A stretch of DNA of 64,000 nt from Croceitalea sp947503285 (lineage in GTDB: Bacteria > Bacteroidota > Bacteroidia > Flavobacteriales > Flavobacteriaceae). Positions 1 through 8,365 of the stretch are shown here, piece by piece; positions within the stretch are counted from its first letter, which is position 1; every line of letters starts with the position of its first letter. The stretch covers positions 1-64,000 of the forward strand of contig NZ_BTGQ01000008.1 in NCBI RefSeq assembly GCF_036985505.1, given 5' to 3'. The position numbers and the translations under genes were made by a program. The notes under the pieces were generated by a model that did not search any database, was not told where the DNA came from, and saw nothing but the letters and a program-made list of their open reading frames with translations.

Positions 1-1
1 C

Positions 2-514
2 GATGCCAACAACGCATTGGACGTACGTACCAACGGTATCTATGCCACGGACACGGATGACCAGACGGCCGGGGAGGTAGCGGTAGCCGATGCCGGTGAC
101 AACTTCACTACGGACACGGTAGAGGCGGCATTGGCCGAACTTGCGGGAAGGACCGACAACGACACACAATATACCGCGGGCAACGGGTTGAACCTTGACG
201 GTAGTAACGAGTTCACGGCGGTGGCGAGTCCCGATGCCAACAACGCACTGGACGTACGCGCCAACGGTATCTATGCCACGGACGACCAAAATGCTGGGGA
301 GGTAACAGTAGCTGACGCCGGTGACAACTTCACAGTGGACACCGTTGAGGCGGCATTGGCCGAACTCGCGGGAAGAACCGATAACGACACACAATACACT
401 GCTGGGAATGGATTGAACCTTGACGGCAGCAACGAGTTCACGGCGGTGGCGAGCCCCGATGCGAATAATGCATTGGACGTACGCGCCAACGGTATCTATG
501 CCACCGATGACCAA
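2..514 (+). repeat. Tandem coding repeats of 231 and 225 bp plus a partial third
   Basis: Unit 1 covers 2-232, unit 2 covers 233-457, and a third copy diverges after about 57 bp (458-514). The units are almost identical in protein and very similar in DNA. They differ by a two-codon indel near the IYATD motif. The array continues upstream beyond the window. Such arrays expand and contract by recombination. Confidence 0.85.
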
Positions 515-922
515 GAGGGTACCGAGGTAAACCTTACGGCTCCTATAGATATTGATGGGGATACTACAATCGACTACACTACAGTTGAACAAGTGATTCA
601 AGATGTAGCACCAGTAATACCGGCTATAAAAGCGGCTCGTGTTTTTTATCCACCTTCGATAGCAATAGATGCATCTGCAAATGGAACATTTACCATTAAT
701 CTATATGCCCAGTACATCGCCCAATTTGGATCTCCAGTAGCCAGTAGTGGCGGTACGATTCCCGTATACGCCGATGATGAATTAGATTATCACGTAACTT
801 TTGCGGACCCAAGTGTATTTGGGGCTATGAGTATTTCTACCACGGGTGAATTGACGTATACGATAGTTGGTCAACCAGCGGATTATAATTCACTGATCAA
901 CGTAGTATTCGTAGTAAAATAA
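2..922 (+). CDS. Repeat-rich surface protein, C-terminal part (5' end outside window)
   Basis: The reading frame is already open at the first bases, so this is the end of a longer protein. The visible part begins with two near-identical repeats of 77 and 75 residues plus the start of a third, each opening with DANNALDVR-NGIYATD. The last ~110 residues are non-repetitive and beta-rich, ending at VVFVVK. No typical T9SS type A or B sorting domain is visible at the end. The next two genes encode a T9SS type B cargo and a PorP/SprF protein, so a role as a secreted or surface adhesin is inferred from repeats and context. The repeat DNA is visibly richer in G+C than the flanking genes. Function is unknown. 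Confidence 0.7.
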   Translation, partial: DANNALDVRTNGIYATDTDDQTAGEVAVADAGDNFTTDTVEAALAELAGRTDNDTQYTAGNGLNLDGSNEFTAVASPDANNALDVRANGIYATDDQNAGEVTVADAGDNFTVDTVEAALAELAGRTDNDTQYTAGNGLNLDGSNEFTAVASPDANNALDVRANGIYATDDQEGTEVNLTAPIDIDGDTTIDYTTVEQVIQDVAPVIPAIKAARVFYPPSIAIDASANGTFTINLYAQYIAQFGSPVASSGGTIPVYADDELDYHVTFADPSVFGAMSISTTGELTYTIVGQPADYNSLINVVFVVK

Positions 923-949
923 TTCATTCAAAAAAGATCCCAAATCGAT

Positions 950-2974
950 TTGAAAATCTCAATTACATATAAAAAACAAATTCTCAGCTTTATATTGCTA
1001 TTGTTGGGAATGGTAGTATCGAATGCGCAGTTTTTACTCCAGGCTCCTGATGAAGGTGATGAAAGTAATTACCAGTGGTTTGAGGCTAGCGATACAAGTA
1101 CTGTATTAAGCACGGATTCTTTTTACGAAGTTACCCAACCAGGTATTTACTTTGCTACCTATGACGGTACACTATGTGGTTCAAATGCGACCGGTTACTT
1201 TATTGTTACCAATTGTAATGCCCCAGATAATGAAGTTACCCTTGACATTACGGCGAATATTCCAGCATCTGGTACTGTTAGCTGGAATCCCAACTTGACG
1301 GGTGATCAATCCCAACCTACGGTAACGGCAACCCAAAATGTCGAACGTTATGTAGCTACAATCGTCAAGGCTGGTAATTCTAAACAGTTACCAAGATTTA
1401 CCGTGGTTTGTTTAGATCAGGCGGCGAATCTGGTTGACGATTTTATTACCGTCAATGAAGATGAATCCATTGCCGTTCCAATTTTTGATAATGATACTGA
1501 CTTACCGACATCCGGTACATTGACGACCACCGATCCTTCAAATGGTTCGGTAACGATTGATGACAATGGTACTCCCAATGATCCTACTGATGATATCATT
1601 ACTTATACACCGAACCCTGATTACAATGGGCCTGATTCTTTTGACTACACGGTCTGTAACACTTCCGGTGATTGTAGTACGGCAACGGTGACCATTGAGG
1701 TGCTTCCAATTGTGGATGCTTTTGATGATTCAGTAACAACAGAACAAGATGTCGCAGTCGATATTGATGTTCTAGGGAATGATAATGATGTGCCGACAAC
1801 AGGTTCTTTAATTGCAACTACTCCTTCAAATGGAACGGTAGTAATTAATGACAATGGTACACCGGATGATCCATCTGATGATTTTATAACCTACACACCT
1901 AATCCCGGATTTCAGGGAACGGACTCTTTTGACTATACCATTTGTGATGATTTGGGCAATTGCGACACGGCAACCGTTACCATCGTGGTAACCCCACCTA
2001 TGGTATCTAATCTGGATGCTGATAATGATGGTATCATTGACAGTTTTGAAGATCTGAATGAAGATGGGGATAATGATCCTACGACAAATCCTACCGATAC
2101 CGACGGTGACGGAATTCCTGATTATTTGGATATTGATAGTGATGGAGACGGAATTCCTGATAATATTGAAGCTCAGCCATCCGATGGATATGTACCACCT
2201 AGTGGTGTCGATTTGAATAACAACGGTCTTGATGATGCATATGAGGATAATGGTAATATCGGACTTATACCTGAAGATACCGATGGCGATGGATTACCTG
2301 ATTATGTTGATGATGATAGTGACAATGATGGAGTGCCGGATGCTATCGAAGGACATGATTTTGACAACGATGGTATACCCGATGTCGTTGCGACGGGTTC
2401 TGATAAAGATAACGATGGACTTGACGATGGATATGAGGGCGATACGACTATCGATGATGATGTCAATGATGAGATAGATAATCCTTTAGATGATTTACCC
2501 GATACGGATGGAGATGGCATACCGGACTATAGGGATACTGACGACGATGACGATGGTATTGAAACTATAGATGAAGATTTGAATGAAGATGGTGATTTCG
2601 CTAATGATGATTCTGATAATGATGGTACGCCAAATTATTTAGATCCAGATTTAGGCCCAACCCAGGTCGATGAAATAGAGGTATTCAATGTGATCACCCC
2701 TAATGGTGATGGCATACATGATGTACTTCGAATCGCAAACATAGAAGATTACCCAAACAACACAGTTAAAATTTATAACAGATGGGGCGTACTGGTATAT
2801 GTGACCAAGTCCTACAACTCCTCAGGTAATGTTTTTGATGGTACCTCTACAGGTAGGGTTACCGTAGATCAAGACAACAAATTGCCAGTAGGTACGTATT
2901 TCTATATCATAGATTTTGAGGATCTGAATGGAAGTATGAGACAATTATCGGGTTACATATACATAAACAGGTAA
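950..2974 (+). CDS. T9SS type B sorting-domain protein with cadherin-like and TSP type 3 repeats
   Basis: A 674-residue exported protein. Residues 1-27 form a signal peptide ending SNAQ; the start codon is TTG. Two tandem Ig/cadherin-like modules (about 162-345) each carry a DNGTP-DP-DD segment and end SFDYT-C---G-C-TATVTI. They are followed by a long aspartate-rich region (about 355-570) of thrombospondin type 3-like calcium repeats such as DTDGDGIPDYLD. The last ~95 residues, starting FNVITPNGDGIHD and including IYNRWG, are the gliding-motility-associated C-terminal domain, the type B signal for export by the type IX system. In this family such cargo needs a SprF-like partner, and the next gene encodes one 4 bp downstream. 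Confidence 0.9.
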   Translation: MKISITYKKQILSFILLLLGMVVSNAQFLLQAPDEGDESNYQWFEASDTSTVLSTDSFYEVTQPGIYFATYDGTLCGSNATGYFIVTNCNAPDNEVTLDITANIPASGTVSWNPNLTGDQSQPTVTATQNVERYVATIVKAGNSKQLPRFTVVCLDQAANLVDDFITVNEDESIAVPIFDNDTDLPTSGTLTTTDPSNGSVTIDDNGTPNDPTDDIITYTPNPDYNGPDSFDYTVCNTSGDCSTATVTIEVLPIVDAFDDSVTTEQDVAVDIDVLGNDNDVPTTGSLIATTPSNGTVVINDNGTPDDPSDDFITYTPNPGFQGTDSFDYTICDDLGNCDTATVTIVVTPPMVSNLDADNDGIIDSFEDLNEDGDNDPTTNPTDTDGDGIPDYLDIDSDGDGIPDNIEAQPSDGYVPPSGVDLNNNGLDDAYEDNGNIGLIPEDTDGDGLPDYVDDDSDNDGVPDAIEGHDFDNDGIPDVVATGSDKDNDGLDDGYEGDTTIDDDVNDEIDNPLDDLPDTDGDGIPDYRDTDDDDDGIETIDEDLNEDGDFANDDSDNDGTPNYLDPDLGPTQVDEIEVFNVITPNGDGIHDVLRIANIEDYPNNTVKIYNRWGVLVYVTKSYNSSGNVFDGTSTGRVTVDQDNKLPVGTYFYIIDFEDLNGSMRQLSGYIYINR

Positions 2975-2978
2975 AAAC

Positions 2979-3935
2979 ATGACTGTGGTAAAAAGGAAAT
3001 TAAAAATAGTGATGACACGATGTATCTTGATGGTAGGTCTATTTTTTTCTACTATCGTGGTAGCCCAACAAGACGCACAATATACCCAATATATGTACAA
3101 TACGGTTAGTGTGAATCCTGCCTATGCTGGATCCCGTGGCCATTTAAGTATAGCAGGGTTATACCGCGCACAATGGGTAGGTCTTGACGGTGCACCTGAA
3201 ACACAGACCCTGAATTTACATACACCATTGGGATACCGAGGTGTAGGTGTCGGACTGTCTTTCGTAAATGATATTATTGGCCCTACCTCAGAATCCAATA
3301 TTGATTTGGATTTTTCGTACACCATTCAAACAGGCTTTGAAAGTAAGTTGAGTTTTGGGCTAAAAGCAAGTGCAAATTTGTTGGATGTGCGTTTTTCCGA
3401 ATTAAATCAAGATACGGGGCAAGGTGCAGACCCTACCTTGCAGCAAAATATCGATAATAGGCTTTCACCTAATATTGGGGCAGGGGTATATTACCACACA
3501 GAGAATTTTTATGCCGGCCTCTCAATTCCTAGATTTTTAGAGACCGAGCATTTTGAGGAGTCTTCTTTATCAACGGCGACGGAACAAATGAATTGGTATT
3601 TCATAACAGGATATGTCTGGGATTTGAATGCTTTTCTAAAATTCAAACCGGCAATTTTGACCAAATTGGTACAAGGGGCACCGCTACAGGTAGATGTATC
3701 GGCCAACTTTTTATTCAATGAAAAGTTCATAGGTGGTATAGCCTACCGATGGGATGCAGCCTTTAGCGGATTGTTCGGTTTTCAAGTCTCCGATCAATTA
3801 CTGATCGGTATTGCCTATGATAGGGAAATTACAGCGCTGGGTGCCACGACCTTCAACGACGGTTCTTTTGAAATCGTTCTGCGTTATGATTTCATAAGTG
3901 CCATTGGTAATTTGAAATCACCACGTTTCTTTTAG
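2979..3935 (+). CDS. PorP/SprF family type IX secretion membrane protein
   Basis: 318 residues with an N-terminal signal peptide ending about residue 29 (VVAQ). The family motif QYTQYMYNTVSVNPAYAGS follows at about 33-51, and the rest alternates in the manner of an outer-membrane beta-barrel. PorP/SprF proteins work at the cell surface with the T9SS and, for type B cargo, help export or anchor a specific adhesin. It lies 4 bp after the type B cargo gene, so the two are very probably one operon and a matched pair. A second possible start at residue 12 (MTRCIL) would give a more usual signal peptide length. Confidence 0.92.
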   Translation: MTVVKRKLKIVMTRCILMVGLFFSTIVVAQQDAQYTQYMYNTVSVNPAYAGSRGHLSIAGLYRAQWVGLDGAPETQTLNLHTPLGYRGVGVGLSFVNDIIGPTSESNIDLDFSYTIQTGFESKLSFGLKASANLLDVRFSELNQDTGQGADPTLQQNIDNRLSPNIGAGVYYHTENFYAGLSIPRFLETEHFEESSLSTATEQMNWYFITGYVWDLNAFLKFKPAILTKLVQGAPLQVDVSANFLFNEKFIGGIAYRWDAAFSGLFGFQVSDQLLIGIAYDREITALGATTFNDGSFEIVLRYDFISAIGNLKSPRFF

Positions 3936-3996
3936 ACTTTTTCAAAATCCCATTAATTTTAGTGCATACTTAGGCCAATGCTAGACAGAAGAATCC

Positions 3997-4004
3997 TATT
4001 TTTG
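3997..4004 (+). promoter_or_regulatory. -7 promoter element for idi
   Basis: TATTTTTG matches the Bacteroidota -7 consensus TAnnTTTG and ends 4 bp before the ATG of idi. No clear -33 TTG is seen at the usual distance. If it is used, the transcript would be leaderless or nearly so. Confidence 0.4.
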
Positions 4005-4008
4005 GGCA

Positions 4009-4536
4009 ATGGAAGAAAATGTGATCTTGGTAGATGAGAACAACGTTCAAATCGGTTTAATGCCAAAAATGGAAGCCCATGAAAAAGCAGTATTACATAG
4101 GGCTTTTTCAGTATTCATTATGAACAATAATGGAGAGACCATGCTGCAACAAAGAGCTGCTGATAAATACCATTCCCCTTTACTATGGACGAATACCTGT
4201 TGTAGCCACCAACGGGACGGGGAAAGCAATATTGAGGCAGGAAAACGCAGACTTCAAGAAGAGATGGGGTTTCAGGCTGATTTAAAGGAGTTATTTTCCT
4301 TTATATATAAAGCTCCTTTTGATAACGGACTTACAGAACATGAATATGACCATGTAATGCTTGGTTTTTATGAAGATGATCCCGATATCAACGAAAGTGA
4401 AGTCGCTGATTGGAAATGGATGAAACCATCTTCGATTAAAGAGGATATCCTAAAAAACCCCAATGAATACACCGAATGGTTTAAGATCATTTTTGAAAAA
4501 TTTTATGAGCATTTAATTAAAGATGTCCCCCAATGA
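4009..4536 (+). CDS. idi: Isopentenyl-diphosphate delta-isomerase, type I
   Basis: 175 residues, Nudix fold. The enzyme interconverts isopentenyl and dimethylallyl diphosphate in isoprenoid synthesis. The catalytic cysteine region reads WTNTCCSHQ (Cys64/65, His67), matching TNSVCGH in E. coli Idi. Metal-binding His24 and His30, a Nudix-type helix GKRRLQEEMGF (about 78-88) and the acidic EHEYDHV stretch carrying the catalytic glutamate are all present. Length is normal. The stop overlaps the ATG of the next gene in an ATGA junction, so expression is coupled to queD. Confidence 0.95.
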   Translation: MEENVILVDENNVQIGLMPKMEAHEKAVLHRAFSVFIMNNNGETMLQQRAADKYHSPLLWTNTCCSHQRDGESNIEAGKRRLQEEMGFQADLKELFSFIYKAPFDNGLTEHEYDHVMLGFYEDDPDINESEVADWKWMKPSSIKEDILKNPNEYTEWFKIIFEKFYEHLIKDVPQ

Positions 4537-4940
4537 GAGTAAAGATCAGTAGAAAGGCGCACTTTAATGCGGCCCATCGGTTGTACCGACCTGACTGGAG
4601 TTTTGAAAAGAATGATGTCGTTTTCGGAAAATGTAATAATCCAAAGTTTCATGGACATAATTACGATTTGATCGTAAGTGTCACGGGCGAAATTGATCCT
4701 GAAACAGGCTACGTGATGGATATGAAACTACTTAAGGATTTGATCAAAAGCGAGGTAGAAGATGCCTTGGATCATAAGAACCTGAATCTTGATGTGCCTG
4801 AATTCAAAAACCTAAACCCGACGGCAGAGAACATTGCCGTAATCATATGGAAAAAGCTTCGACCCCATATCGTCGAAGAAAATAAACTAGAGGTGGTGCT
4901 GTATGAAACCCCCCGTAATTTTGTAACCTACTCCGGATAA
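4533..4940 (+). CDS. queD: 6-carboxytetrahydropterin synthase / 6-pyruvoyltetrahydropterin synthase family
   Basis: 135 residues, the usual length. Zinc ligands are His15 (FNAAHR) and His40/His42 (KFHGHNY), and the catalytic cysteine is Cys34 (FGKCNNP). The later DHKNLN and YETP motifs are also typical. Bacterial members mostly make 6-carboxytetrahydropterin for queuosine, but some make pyruvoyl-tetrahydropterin; sequence alone does not separate the two. It overlaps idi by 4 bp and manA follows after 11 bp, so the three probably form an operon although their pathways differ. Confidence 0.9.
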   Translation: MRVKISRKAHFNAAHRLYRPDWSFEKNDVVFGKCNNPKFHGHNYDLIVSVTGEIDPETGYVMDMKLLKDLIKSEVEDALDHKNLNLDVPEFKNLNPTAENIAVIIWKKLRPHIVEENKLEVVLYETPRNFVTYSG

Positions 4941-4951
4941 TTAAAGTTGGT

Positions 4952-5920
4952 ATGAATTTATATCCCTTAAAATTCGATCCCATTTTAAAAGAACGTCTTT
5001 GGGGTGGAACAAAACTAAAGACTGTTCTAAACAAACCTATTAAAAGTGATATTACAGGAGAAAGCTGGGAGCTTTCCACAGTGAAAGGTGATATTTCAGT
5101 AGTTGCCAATGGTAGCTTAAGGGGTAGGTCCTTACAAGATCTAATAGAAGAAAATGCAGTTGCCTTGCTTGGTCAAGGCGTTGTAGATCGGTTTGGAAAG
5201 GAATTCCCCATTCTGATAAAATTTATTGACGCCAAGCAAGATTTATCCATTCAATTGCATCCTAACGATGCGTTGGCGAAAAAACGTCATAATTCTTTTG
5301 GAAAAACGGAGATGTGGTACGTAATGGATGCCAATCCTGGGGCACGTTTGATCGTAGGTTTTAATAGGGATGTTGAAAAGGAAGAATATAAAAAGAGCGT
5401 TGAGCAAGATACTTTACTGGATCTTTTAAATTATGAAATTGTTTCTGAAGGCGATACTTTCTTTATCAATACCGGTAAGATACATGCCATCGGTGCAGGG
5501 GTGTTGTTGGCCGAGATACAGCAAACGTCCGATATTACATATCGGGTCTTTGATTTCAATAGAAGGGACAAAAATGGCAAGCTACGGGAGCTTCATACAG
5601 AACAGGCCTTAGATGCTATTGATTATCGTAAAAAAGACGATTTTAGGGTTCATTACACGAAAACTGGTAATGAAGTAAATGAAATGGTGGATTGTCCTTA
5701 TTTTAAAACGGATTATTTAGCGTTATCCAAAACGATAAGACAAGACCTGAAAAATCGCGATTCCTTCACTATTTTCATGTGTGTTGATGGGGGAGCCGTT
5801 ATAGAAAATGATTGGGGTTCGATTACAATTAAAAAAGGGGAAACTACCTTGATAGCTGCTGATTCAACTTTTTTATCCATTCAAACGGAAGGAGTCAAGC
5901 TTTTGCAAGTAACAATTTAG
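4952..5920 (+). CDS. manA: Mannose-6-phosphate isomerase, class I
   Basis: 322 residues. Zinc-dependent enzyme converting mannose-6-P and fructose-6-P, feeding GDP-mannose and surface glycans. Metal-site motifs are visible: SIQLHPND, then GKTEMWYV about 18 residues later, then NTGKIHAIG; the active-site arginine lies in TYRVFDFNRRD. This short cupin form is the one common in Bacteroidota and Firmicutes. It follows queD by 11 bp, so it is probably co-transcribed, and the promoter of the next gene lies across its 3' end. Confidence 0.92.
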   Translation: MNLYPLKFDPILKERLWGGTKLKTVLNKPIKSDITGESWELSTVKGDISVVANGSLRGRSLQDLIEENAVALLGQGVVDRFGKEFPILIKFIDAKQDLSIQLHPNDALAKKRHNSFGKTEMWYVMDANPGARLIVGFNRDVEKEEYKKSVEQDTLLDLLNYEIVSEGDTFFINTGKIHAIGAGVLLAEIQQTSDITYRVFDFNRRDKNGKLRELHTEQALDAIDYRKKDDFRVHYTKTGNEVNEMVDCPYFKTDYLALSKTIRQDLKNRDSFTIFMCVDGGAVIENDWGSITIKKGETTLIAADSTFLSIQTEGVKLLQVTI

Positions 5921-5931
5921 TGCTATTTTTG
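5902..5931 (+). promoter_or_regulatory. Bacteroidota-type promoter for the small gene at 5946
   Basis: TTTG at 5902-5905, an 18-bp spacer, and TATTTTTG at 5924-5931 match the -33/-7 consensus well. The expected start of transcription is about 5935, leaving a leader of roughly 10 bases. It overlaps the last codons of manA. Confidence 0.6.
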
Positions 5932-5945
5932 ATTAAAAGTATATT

Positions 5946-6224
5946 ATGGCGAATATTCGTGATTTAAAGAAGGATATAAATTTTGTCTTAGGTGATATCA
6001 TAGAGGCGGTATACCATTGGGAGGCAACATCCGGAAATAAAAACTCAGAAAAGGGCTCCGATCTTATCGACCAGGCTATTGCAGCATTTGATAGTTTGAT
6101 GGATCAAGTAAATGCCAAAGTAGATGGCGATAAAAAGAAACACTTTAAATCAGTTCGAAAAGAATTGGAAGTAAAGGCGACCGAATTGGTAGAAAAATTA
6201 AACCAATTGGATAAATCTAATTAG
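5946..6224 (+). CDS. Small conserved charged protein
   Basis: 92 residues, lysine- and acid-rich and predicted mostly helical, with no signal peptide or membrane segment. It opens MANIRDLKKDINFVLGDI and ends in a coiled-coil-like stretch of Lys, Glu and Leu. Proteins of this form occur widely in Flavobacteria, but I know of no assigned function. A good promoter directly upstream suggests strong, separate expression. Its last 8 bases overlap the 3' end of the convergent lipoprotein gene. Confidence 0.75.
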   Translation: MANIRDLKKDINFVLGDIIEAVYHWEATSGNKNSEKGSDLIDQAIAAFDSLMDQVNAKVDGDKKKHFKSVRKELEVKATELVEKLNQLDKSN

Positions 6225-6921
6225 ATTTTACCTCATCTAGGTAAGCCGCTAATGCCAAGCCATATTTTGAATTGGAAACTTCGTCACTCAAACTATTGTG
6301 TATGGAATCCAAATATTTTGAATTCGTATTTGACGCCTCTGTCAAAGCCACATAAGGTGATACGGGTGAATCTGTATTGCTCAGGGCAAAGTTCAAGACA
6401 TATAAAACCCTTCTGAGGGCATTTTTATCGGCCAAGTTGTTTATGGAGTCCATTGCCTCAGAACGACTGCGAATTTCTTCAGTAGTACTTAATTGCATAA
6501 GTGTTAACTCCTTTGTATTGAATTTTGAAAGTACTTCTTGAAATTCTTGAAATTTTTTATGGGACTCAGAACCCGCGATTTCCGCTTTTGTATCGAAGTT
6601 GTTCCAAGAAGTATTTATGGTGATATCGCCTTGTTCCCCAAAAAAGGTAATACGATCGTTGATGGTATTGTTGTCATCTTTCTTTAAATACAAATAAAAC
6701 AATTCAGGACTTTTGATTTCATATTGAAAAGAAAAGTTACCGTTGCCCTTAATTTCAAGGGAATCAATAGTTGCCAAAGTAGAATCGTTGAGGTGTTGTA
6801 AGTATAGGGTTCCTTTTTTAAGGCCCGCAACATTACCCGATACATTCATTAGTGCCCCTTCTTTTTTTGAACATCCGATACCTACGAATACCAATATGAG
6901 AACAGAGAATAATTTCTTCAT
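6217..6921 (-). CDS. DUF4369-type lipoprotein
   Basis: 234 residues. The N-terminus is a lipoprotein signal with lipobox VGIGC (Cys17). Residues about 25-120 resemble the DUF4369 domain (NVSGNVAGLKKGTLYLQHL, then a FFGEQGDITI segment), which usually sits in front of a thioredoxin fold in Bacteroidota thiol-disulfide proteins. Here the thioredoxin part is absent: no CxxC is seen and the rest is a helical, charged segment. A periplasmic-facing lipoprotein is likely; function is unknown. Overlaps the opposite-strand gene by 8 bp at its 3' end. Confidence 0.8.
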   Translation of the reverse strand: MKKLFSVLILVFVGIGCSKKEGALMNVSGNVAGLKKGTLYLQHLNDSTLATIDSLEIKGNGNFSFQYEIKSPELFYLYLKKDDNNTINDRITFFGEQGDITINTSWNNFDTKAEIAGSESHKKFQEFQEVLSKFNTKELTLMQLSTTEEIRSRSEAMDSINNLADKNALRRVLYVLNFALSNTDSPVSPYVALTEASNTNSKYLDSIHNSLSDEVSNSKYGLALAAYLDEVKSN

Positions 6922-6930
6922 TTGTACACT

Positions 6931-7050
6931 TTAGAAGCGCAAATATCGAAAAATCTTATTTTTCAAAGCTTCTTTTTTGAAAAAGATATATGCTGATATT
7001 GATAATCCCAAACAAAAGACATAACCAACTCCAATTGATGGTAATTTCAC
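6931..7050 (-). CDS. Possible 39-residue membrane peptide downstream of the DUF819 gene
   Basis: A GTG-start frame of 39 codons with one hydrophobic segment (GYVFCLGLSISAYIFF) followed by a very basic tail ending KIFRYLRF. It lies 16 bp after the DUF819 stop codon on the same strand and 9 bp before the lipoprotein gene. An AAGAAGG sequence is next to the GTG but is too close for a normal ribosome site. It may be chance; only conservation would decide. Confidence 0.2.
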   Translation of the reverse strand: MKLPSIGVGYVFCLGLSISAYIFFKKEALKNKIFRYLRF

Positions 7051-7066
7051 CTTCTTACATCATCAA

Positions 7067-8326
7067 TCACATGCTTGCAGCGACTTCCATTAGTAATGCG
7101 CACAGATAGGCTCCGCCGGTTCCTACAACATATCCAAAAACGGCCAGCAAAATACCTACTGAAGTAAGGGAAGGGTGAAATTCGGCCGCAACAACAGGTG
7201 CAGAAGCCGCGCCACCCACATTGGCCTGACTGCCAACAGCTAAAAAGAAGAAAGGGGCTTTTATAAGTTTTGCCACCAAAATCAATAATAAGGCATGTAT
7301 GGTAATCCAGATAAGGCCAATTAAAATCAAGCCTGGGTTTTCAAATACGGTGCTTAGGTTCATTTTCATACCAATGGTGGCGACCAAAATATAGATAAAT
7401 ACCCCACCAATTTTACTGGCGCCCGCACCTTCATAATTTTTTGCCTTGGTAAAGGATAGCCCGATACCAAAAACGGTTGCAACGACCACCATCCAAAGAA
7501 ATTTAGACCCGAGCGAAGAAAGTGCTTTTTCTTTATTTCGGATGATTTCAAAATTTGATTCTAAAAACCCAGCAATATGATGCCCGAAAAAATGGGCCAG
7601 ACCTACACCTGCAAAAGCAAACAACAATAGCATCATAAAATCATGTAATGAAGTTACCCTGGCTATTTTTGCCGTGTGTTCAGAAACCTTGGCCTTCAGT
7701 TCTTCAATCGATGAAGTGTCCGCTTTGAACCATGCGTCGATTTTTTTGGTCTTTCCTACCCCTAAAAGGATAATGGCCATCCAGATATTGGCAACCACGA
7801 TATCAATGAGTACCATACCGCCATATTTTTCTTGATTGAACTGAAAAACCTCTAACATAGCTGCCTGATTGGCACCGCCACCAATCCAACTGCCCGCAAT
7901 TGTGGCCAAACCGCGCCAAACGGCGTCAAAGCCTGCCCCGCCCACAGTCTCTGGCGAGAATATGGAAACGATCAGTATGGCCAAGGGTCCGCCAATGATA
8001 ATACCAATCGTGCCAGTCAAGAACATGATCAATGCTTTGGAGCCAAGATTGGCAATGGCCTTAAGATCAATACTCAAGGTCATTAATATCAGGGCTGCCG
8101 GCAGCAGATAACGACTGGCGATATAGTAGGTCTGTGAACCTTTTTCATCTATTATACCCGTACTGGCAAGTATTGACGGCAGCAAATAGCACATGAGCAC
8201 TGTTGGTATAACGGCGTAAAACTTTTTCCAAAAACCTTTCTTGATTGACGAGGTGTAAAACACAAAGCCAAGGCAAAGGGCCAGAAGACCAAAAATAACG
8301 GTGTCTTCGGTAAAGGGTAAGTTCAT
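7067..8326 (-). CDS. DUF819 family membrane protein (putative transporter)
   Basis: 419 residues, about 10-12 membrane segments with a soluble charged loop near residues 200-225. The first half contains ASRYLLPAALILMTLSIDL and a WRGLATIAGSWIGGGANQ glycine-rich segment; the second half ends FLAVGSQANVGGAASAPVVAA, typical of DUF819 (YjcL-like) proteins. The repeated glycine/asparagine motifs suggest an inverted-repeat transporter, but no substrate is known. Transcribed alone or with the small frame downstream. Confidence 0.85.
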   Translation of the reverse strand: MNLPFTEDTVIFGLLALCLGFVFYTSSIKKGFWKKFYAVIPTVLMCYLLPSILASTGIIDEKGSQTYYIASRYLLPAALILMTLSIDLKAIANLGSKALIMFLTGTIGIIIGGPLAILIVSIFSPETVGGAGFDAVWRGLATIAGSWIGGGANQAAMLEVFQFNQEKYGGMVLIDIVVANIWMAIILLGVGKTKKIDAWFKADTSSIEELKAKVSEHTAKIARVTSLHDFMMLLLFAFAGVGLAHFFGHHIAGFLESNFEIIRNKEKALSSLGSKFLWMVVVATVFGIGLSFTKAKNYEGAGASKIGGVFIYILVATIGMKMNLSTVFENPGLILIGLIWITIHALLLILVAKLIKAPFFFLAVGSQANVGGAASAPVVAAEFHPSLTSVGILLAVFGYVVGTGGAYLCALLMEVAASM

Positions 8327-8365
8327 TTGTAGTTGGTTTGTTTCAAATATAACAAAATCAATCTG

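Noticed and set aside
2..514. CRISPR array
   Set aside because: The repeats are 225-231 bp, directly adjacent and in an open frame, with no spacers or cas genes.
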